In this document: piece by piece, positions 59,797 through 64,000 of the stretch | Layout: each line of letters begins with the position of its first letter | Position numbering within the stretch: the first letter of the stretch is position 1 | Source: Nakamurella sp040546275 | GTDB lineage: Bacteria > Actinomycetota > Actinomycetes > Mycobacteriales > Nakamurellaceae | Direction: 5' to 3' | DNA: 64,000 bases | NCBI RefSeq assembly: GCF_040546275.1 | Contig: NZ_JBEPNO010000002.1 | Location: 558,001 to 622,000, forward strand | Translations under genes and position numbers: made by a program | The notes under the pieces: model-generated | Databases searched by the model: none | Seen by the model: the letters and a program-made list of their open reading frames with translations, nothing else | Told to the model about the DNA's origin: nothing

Positions 59797-59802
59797 TAGG
59801 TT
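59797..59802 (+). promoter_or_regulatory. -10 element upstream of the decarboxylase
   Basis: TAGGTT is followed by 7 nt and a GTG at 59810 that opens a 27-codon ORF ending at 59893, overlapping the candidate ATGs of the decarboxylase gene at 59865 and 59883. Confidence 0.4.
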
Positions 59803-59864
59803 GAAACTCGTGAGAGATCTCGTTGACCACGCAGCGCACGCCGGGACGGGGCGCTGGTGTTCCG

Positions 59865-61259
59865 ATGGCCGGCGGTGTGCTGATGTCCACTGACCCACGC
59901 GGTCTCCGGCGCGACGCCCCGCTCCTCGACGCGTGGCTCACGTTCCACGAGCAGGACCACACCCCGTTCACGATCCCCGGGCACAAGCACCGACTCGATC
60001 TGGTCGGCGACGTCATCGCCGGTGATGTGCCGCTGTACGCGGGTCTGGACACGATGAAGCTGGCCGACGGGGTGCTCGCCGATGCGGAGGCGCGCGCCGC
60101 CCGGCTGTGGGGCGCAGACTTCTGCCGTTTCTCCACCGGCGGAGCGACGCATGCCAATCAGGCCGTCGCACTGGCGATCGGCGGCCAGGGTGACGAGGTC
60201 GTGGTCAGCCGGACCCTGCACCGGTCACTTCTGATCGGTCTTGTGCTCGCCGGTCTGACCCCGGTGTGGGTGCGCCCCGACGTCGACCCGGCCACCGGAC
60301 TTCCGCTCGGGGTCCCGGCCGCCCGGGTGGAGGACGCTCTCACGAGGCATCCCGATGCCCGCGCGGTTTTCGTGGGTGACCCGTCGTACGTCGGGACGAT
60401 CGGCGACGTCCCGGCGCTGGCGGAGGTGGCTCACCGGCACGGTGTTCCGCTGGTGGTCGACGCCGCGTGGGCCGCCCACTTCGGCTTCCACCCCGCACTC
60501 CCGCCACACGCCCTCGCGCTCGGCGCCGACGTGATGGTGGTGAGCGCGCACAAGACCCTGCCGGCCTGGAGCCAGGCCGCGCTGGTCCTCGCACGGGGCG
60601 AACGCATCGACCTCGCCCGGCTGGACGCGGGGGTCGAGGCGACCGCGACGACCAGCCCGGCCGGCGTGATCCTGGCCAGCATCGACGCCGCTCGGGCGCT
60701 GCTCGAGCAGGATGGCGAGAAACTGTTGGGGGTGGCCATCGACGCCGCCCGCGCCGCGCGTGAAAGCCTGAGGGCGATCGATGGTCTCGGCGTCCTGGAC
60801 GGTCCGGGGATGGACCCGCTCAAGCTCACCCTGGTCCTGCACGGCACCGGCGCCGACGGGATTGCAGTGGAGCAGGATCTGCTGGCCAACGGCATCGCGG
60901 TCGAGGCCGCCGAACGCGACGTGATCGTCGCCGTGGTGACCATGGCCGACACCTCGCGCACCCTCGAGACGTTGACCGAAGCCGTCGTCGCCTCGGTGCA
61001 ACGACACCGCGGAACGCCTCGGCGGGTGGTGGGTTCGGCGGCCTACGGCGTGGAGCCGGTCACCGTGACGAGTCCCCGCCACGCCTACTTCGCCCGCCAC
61101 GAAGCGGTCCCATCCGACCGTGCCGTTGGCCGTGTCAGTGCCGAGATCATCGCCCCCTATCCGCCGGGGATCCCGGTGCTGGCGCCGGGTGAGGAGATCA
61201 CCGAGGGCGCACTCGGCGCACTGCTCGAGGCGCGGGCCGTCGGAGTCCGGATCGCCTAA
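59865..61259 (+). CDS. Orn/Lys/Arg decarboxylase-family PLP enzyme (SpeA/YaaO-like)
   Basis: About 464 residues of fold-I PLP enzyme, the short 'Gram-positive' type. Motifs: F-T-I-P-G-H-K-H near the start, S-T-G-G-A-T-H-A-N, D-A-A-W-A-A-H-F-G-F-H with the PLP-binding Asp, the PLP lysine in S-A-H-K-T-L-P-A-W, and A-P-Y-P-P-G-I-P-V-L-A-P-G-E near the end. Probably decarboxylates arginine, lysine or ornithine to a polyamine precursor; substrate unproven. Start uncertain: ATG 59865 or 59883, or TTG 59823. Confidence 0.85.
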   Translation: MAGGVLMSTDPRGLRRDAPLLDAWLTFHEQDHTPFTIPGHKHRLDLVGDVIAGDVPLYAGLDTMKLADGVLADAEARAARLWGADFCRFSTGGATHANQAVALAIGGQGDEVVVSRTLHRSLLIGLVLAGLTPVWVRPDVDPATGLPLGVPAARVEDALTRHPDARAVFVGDPSYVGTIGDVPALAEVAHRHGVPLVVDAAWAAHFGFHPALPPHALALGADVMVVSAHKTLPAWSQAALVLARGERIDLARLDAGVEATATTSPAGVILASIDAARALLEQDGEKLLGVAIDAARAARESLRAIDGLGVLDGPGMDPLKLTLVLHGTGADGIAVEQDLLANGIAVEAAERDVIVAVVTMADTSRTLETLTEAVVASVQRHRGTPRRVVGSAAYGVEPVTVTSPRHAYFARHEAVPSDRAVGRVSAEIIAPYPPGIPVLAPGEEITEGALGALLEARAVGVRIA

Positions 61260-61303
61260 GCGGCCGATCCCACGCTCGCGACGATGCGGGTCCTCGCGGC
61301 CGA

Positions 61304-61628
61304 TCAGGTCTGACTGCCCCCCGGTCCGTGTCGAGCGGGTTCGCGTGACCGGGAGTCGTCTCGAGGTCCGCAGGCACGCGACGATGCCTGCCGAATCGGC
61401 TGCTCCCACGGACGGGCAGGCGCCGAAAGCCGCGGTGCGGCGGTGTTGGCGTTCGCCTGCGTGGAAGCGTTGGGGATCGTGCGGCTCCGGTCAGCGGCAG
61501 TCAACGCCACCGCTGACGCTGGGATAACGGATGCTGCGACGGCAGTCCCACCCACAGCCGACGAACATCCCGCCAGCACGACGGCGCCGACAAACAGCGC
61601 CGAGGGTCAGGCGAGGCTGATCGACCAT
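61304..61628 (-). pseudogene. possible frameshifted lipoprotein gene
   Basis: An ATG at 61628, 5 nt after TACGGT, opens M-V-D-Q-P-R-L and then drifts into Arg/Cys-rich sequence. A second frame 1 nt away reads A-L-F-V-G-A-V-V-L-A-G-C-S-S and continues ~85 codons to the TCA at 61304. Joined, they would make a ~107-residue lipoprotein with a normal lipobox. It could also be a chance arrangement in high-GC DNA. Confidence 0.35.
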
Positions 61629-61761
61629 CGGGAACCGTATGTAGGGGGGCCACTGGACCGCAGCCGGTCGGCCGGTACCCCACCCACTTGGCCCTATGGC
61701 GGACCTCGATCGTCGGGTGCCCGAGGTCCAGACCACCGGGAGCCGGGCTGCCCCCAGCGGT

Positions 61762-61773
61762 TACTCTCCGCAG
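61762..61773 (+). promoter_or_regulatory. leaderless promoter of the DUF6918 gene
   Basis: TACTCT at 61762-61767 is followed by 6 nt and the ATG; no ribosome-binding site. Confidence 0.5.
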
Positions 61774-62217
61774 ATGCACACACTGACCGAGACTCTTCTG
61801 GCCGAATCCACTCGAACGGCTGTCGTCCGCGACCTCGTGGGCGTCGTCAACGAGGAGGTGCGCGAGAAGAAGGGCGTCTCCGGCGTGACCGTGAAGTCGG
61901 CAGTCGCCACCGTGCGCAAGGTCAGCCCGAATGTGATCGGGTCCGCGATCGACCGGATGCTTCCGGAATTCGCGCGGGTGCTCGAGCCGTTCTGGGTCGA
62001 CTTCGCCGGCAACGGCGACTTCGGGACCTACCTCGCCGGTCGCGGTGAGGAAGCGTCGAATGCCCTGGTCGGGGTCACCGACAAGAAGGCCGCCAATACA
62101 TCGAGAGCGCCGCTGCGCAAGGCCTACGGTGCGCTCCGGCCCCGGGCCATCGACAACGTCACCACCGCGCTGCCGCGACTCGGTGCGGCCATCCAGAAGC
62201 ACGCCACCAGCAGCTGA
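61774..62217 (+). CDS. DUF6918-like small helical protein
   Basis: 147 residues, all-helical, soluble and basic at the C-terminus: L-T-E-T-L-L-A-E-S-T-R-T-A-V-V-R-D-L-V, V-N-E-E-V, K-K-G-V-S-G-V-T-V-K-S-A-V-A-T-V-R-K, P-E-F-A-R-V-L-E-P-F-W and a final A-I-Q-K-H-A-T. This resembles an uncharacterised actinobacterial family (DUF6918); function unknown. The start is supported by the promoter geometry. Confidence 0.75.
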   Translation: MHTLTETLLAESTRTAVVRDLVGVVNEEVREKKGVSGVTVKSAVATVRKVSPNVIGSAIDRMLPEFARVLEPFWVDFAGNGDFGTYLAGRGEEASNALVGVTDKKAANTSRAPLRKAYGALRPRAIDNVTTALPRLGAAIQKHATSS

Positions 62218-62288
62218 CGCGTTCGCCGGACGACAGTCGGCGCACCCGGGCCCGCCGGTGACGGGCTCCGCGGACGCTCGGATGTCTG

Positions 62289-63602
62289 CTACCGGGTGGG
62301 CTGGATACGTGACATCAGGGTGCGGGCGGCGTGTTCGACGACATCGCGGTCGTAGGTCAGGGCGAATGCGAAGGTGCGTTCCCGGTCGTCGACCTCCTCG
62401 GTGTGCAGGTCGCGGGCCAGCAGGGCGCCCGCGAAATGTGGCGCGAGCACTATCACGTCCCATTCCTGCAGGATCGGATCACCGGGTGGGAGATCAGCCC
62501 CTCGCACCCGTGATCCTGGATCGGGGGTCACCCCCGCACCTAGTGCGCCGACGAAGCCGACGGTGCCGGCCAACTTCCGGTACCGGTCGGCGGTCGCGTG
62601 GCCGAAGTGGTGGCCCTGCTGGAAGGTGGAGAGCAGCAGGCAGCTGGAGCCGAGCCGCTCCGCCTGCCGTTCAAGGTGCTTGCTGACCTGGACGAGCAAC
62701 GGTTTGGTCGACTCCCGCAACCTGGCTGCCGCGGGCAGGTAGGAGAAGGGCGACGGGTGGGTGGTGGTGGGCGCCGGTTCCGGAAGCGGCAGGAGCGTGC
62801 CGCCCTGATCTAGGCTGACGGTGCCGGTCGGCCGCCCGAAGAGCCAACCCTGACCGACCTGGGCACCAACGGATCTGGCGATGGCCAGGTGCTGCCGGGT
62901 CTCGATCCCCTCGGCCAGCAGCAGACAGCCGGATTGCTCGGCATAGGCGTTGACCGCGTTCATGATCTGTGCGATCGCCGCATCTGGGCGAGACTGGACC
63001 AGTTGCATGTCCAGCTTGATGACGTCCGGCCGCAGCAGAGGCATGAAGGCCAACGACAGATCGTCGGCACCGACGTCATCGAGAGCGATGCGCCAGCCTG
63101 CCTCTCGAAGGCGTTGCACTGCGCGGAACAGTTCCGCCGGCTGGAAGGCCAGGGCCCGTTCGGTGATCTCCAGGACCAGTTGCGGGCCTCGTCCGGTGGT
63201 GTCGGTCAGGGGCAGCAGTTTTGCCAGGGACTCCAGGTCCAGGGCTTCGGGTTCGACGTTCACGAACAATGTCAGCGGAGCGTTGATACCGGCAGCGGTG
63301 GCGCCGGTGATAGCGCTGTGACGGCACAGCTCGTCCAGCTCCTGCAAACGGCCTGATCGGCGGGCAGCTGCGAACAGAGAGTCAGGGGTTGCCAGTGGAC
63401 CCTGGGGTCCTCTTGCCAGCGCCTCGTACCCGACGATCGACTCGGTGTCCAGGTCCACCAACGGTTGAAATACGCTGTGCACCAGTCGATCTTGGAGTAT
63501 CTCATCGACGAGATCGGTGGACGCCGGGTCCACGGTCGGGCGTTCCAGTTGAGCAGTCAAAAGGTGTTGATCCCCCCTACGCGAGAACGATGCCCGGACC
63601 AA
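62289..63602 (-). CDS. EAL phosphodiesterase-like domain fused to a DICT sensory domain
   Basis: 437 residues. EAL domain (about 40-275): Y-E-A-L-A-R-G, the metal/substrate Asn in N-V-E-P-E, E-I-T-E, D-D-V-G-A-D, K-L-D-M and E-G-I-E-T. The key acidic residues of active c-di-GMP phosphodiesterases appear present. The C-terminal ~150 residues (L-R-E-S-T-K-P-L-L-V-Q-V-S-K-H-L-E) are a DICT domain, a predicted light or ligand sensor. Start uncertain: TTG 63602, or GTG 63533, which begins nearer the conserved region. Confidence 0.85.
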   Translation of the reverse strand: MVRASFSRRGDQHLLTAQLERPTVDPASTDLVDEILQDRLVHSVFQPLVDLDTESIVGYEALARGPQGPLATPDSLFAAARRSGRLQELDELCRHSAITGATAAGINAPLTLFVNVEPEALDLESLAKLLPLTDTTGRGPQLVLEITERALAFQPAELFRAVQRLREAGWRIALDDVGADDLSLAFMPLLRPDVIKLDMQLVQSRPDAAIAQIMNAVNAYAEQSGCLLLAEGIETRQHLAIARSVGAQVGQGWLFGRPTGTVSLDQGGTLLPLPEPAPTTTHPSPFSYLPAAARLRESTKPLLVQVSKHLERQAERLGSSCLLLSTFQQGHHFGHATADRYRKLAGTVGFVGALGAGVTPDPGSRVRGADLPPGDPILQEWDVIVLAPHFAGALLARDLHTEEVDDRERTFAFALTYDRDVVEHAARTLMSRIQPTR

Positions 63603-64000
63603 TGCGTCCGGCCGATCCTGTTTCTGAGCTCAATGATCCAACGCTACGGTGTCACGAACGACTTGGCGTCGCCAGAGCGGTCTTTCCCCTGGAAATAATG
63701 GCGCATACCCGAAAGTGTCGCGCCACCTTGCTCCGGGTGAGTAGATCGGTCCGGAATCCGGGGAGTTGATCACCCGGCAGGGCGGTTTGGTTTGCCAGGC
63801 ACCGATTCGGCGATGCAGAGCAACCTGGAGCCACATCACGAGCGGGTCCACGAGGTTCGCGGGGTGGCCGTGGCTCGGATCAGCTCTCCGGAAATGTGGT
63901 TGGCCGCCTGACTTCATCGCTGATGCGGACCATTGGAGACCCGGGCGGCGAGTACAGGGCCAAAAATTCTGATTGGTGAGCGGAATAGCCCTGGACGCCT
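63603..64000. other. 398-bp window end without a supported gene
   Basis: It should contain the promoter of the leftward EAL-DICT gene. I see no domain, tRNA or repeat in any frame. Confidence 0.45.

Larger units (their letters stand above)
59456..59864. other. 409-bp region between helR and the decarboxylase gene
   Basis: It contains the rifamycin-associated element (59529-59551), a TATAGC-like promoter element next to it on the minus strand (about 59564-59559), a TAGGTT promoter element for the rightward gene (59797-59802) and a possible short ORF (59810-59893). The segment from about 59590 to 59790 shows nothing I recognise. Confidence 0.5.
61260..61773. other. 514-bp region between the decarboxylase and DUF6918 genes
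   Basis: No intact gene is evident. On the minus strand there is a possible broken lipoprotein gene (61304-61628, listed separately). The right end holds the DUF6918 promoter. Confidence 0.5.

Overview
The window is high-GC (roughly 68-70%) chromosomal DNA from an actinobacterium. Evidence for this is the heavy use of GTG starts, many genes with leaderless-promoter geometry, a DUF3349 protein, a CysO/Mec/CysM cysteine pathway, and gene blocks in the same order as in mycobacteria: ctaD-serB; pncB-clpS-DUF2017-mec-cysO-cysM-rhomboid-murI-rph-rdgB; DUF3618-bcp-L,D-transpeptidase; orn-DUF853-SDR. The tandem-repeat-rich intergenic DNA and the mix of genes would suit a Nakamurella-like or Frankia-like lineage, but that placement is inference. 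No prophage, integrase, insertion sequence, CRISPR array or biosynthetic gene cluster is visible.

Layout. 1-2.5 kb: DUF3349 protein, membrane DsbA-like protein, repeat-rich gap, tRNA-Ala. 2.5-10.4 kb: gamma-glutamyltranspeptidase-like hydrolase, ctaD, serB, a PTH2-like protein, amylosucrase (-). 10.5-18.3 kb: NAD salvage genes (pncA, pncB), then clpS, DUF2017, mec, cysO, cysM, rhomboid, murI, rph, rdgB. 18.3-26.5 kb: membrane proteins, PRPP synthetase, Nudix, short tRNA-Leu(UAG), bcp, DUF3618, L,D-transpeptidase, amidohydrolase, DUF1206 protein, tRNA-Lys. 26.7-28.7 kb: a trp leader peptide and attenuator in front of trpS, a truncated deaminase pseudogene, tRNA-His. 28.9-37.5 kb: LAXTG surface protein, LCP protein, orn, HerA-like ATPase, two SDRs, LtrA, an L7/L12-domain membrane protein, a metallo-hydrolase. 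37.7-44.6 kb: deoxy-sugar (L-fucose type) catabolic and ABC-transport operon with a FadR-type regulator. 45-48.7 kb: adenylate kinase and a btuFCD-like cobalamin importer under a cobalamin riboswitch. 48.7-52.7 kb: WYL regulator/MFS exporter pair, K+ channel, damaged TetR gene. 52.7-59.6 kb: a single-chain assimilatory nitrate reductase fused to a CysJ-like flavoprotein, an SDR fragment, and a frameshifted HelD/HelR gene preceded by a rifamycin-associated element. 59.8-64 kb: PLP decarboxylase, DUF6918 protein, EAL-DICT protein.

How genes work together. mec-cysO-cysM form the protein-thiocarboxylate cysteine pathway; here CysO ends with three residues after its diglycine, so Mec would have to mature it. 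trpS is predicted to be controlled by ribosome-mediated attenuation at two Trp codons in a 16-residue leaderless peptide. The sugar operon has a 21-bp palindrome in its promoter that suits the downstream GntR protein. The importer operon is predicted to be shut off by cobalamin. The HelR-like gene keeps its rifamycin-response element but its reading frame is broken. Short tandem repeats (15-24 bp, 4-5 copies) recur both inside genes and between them.
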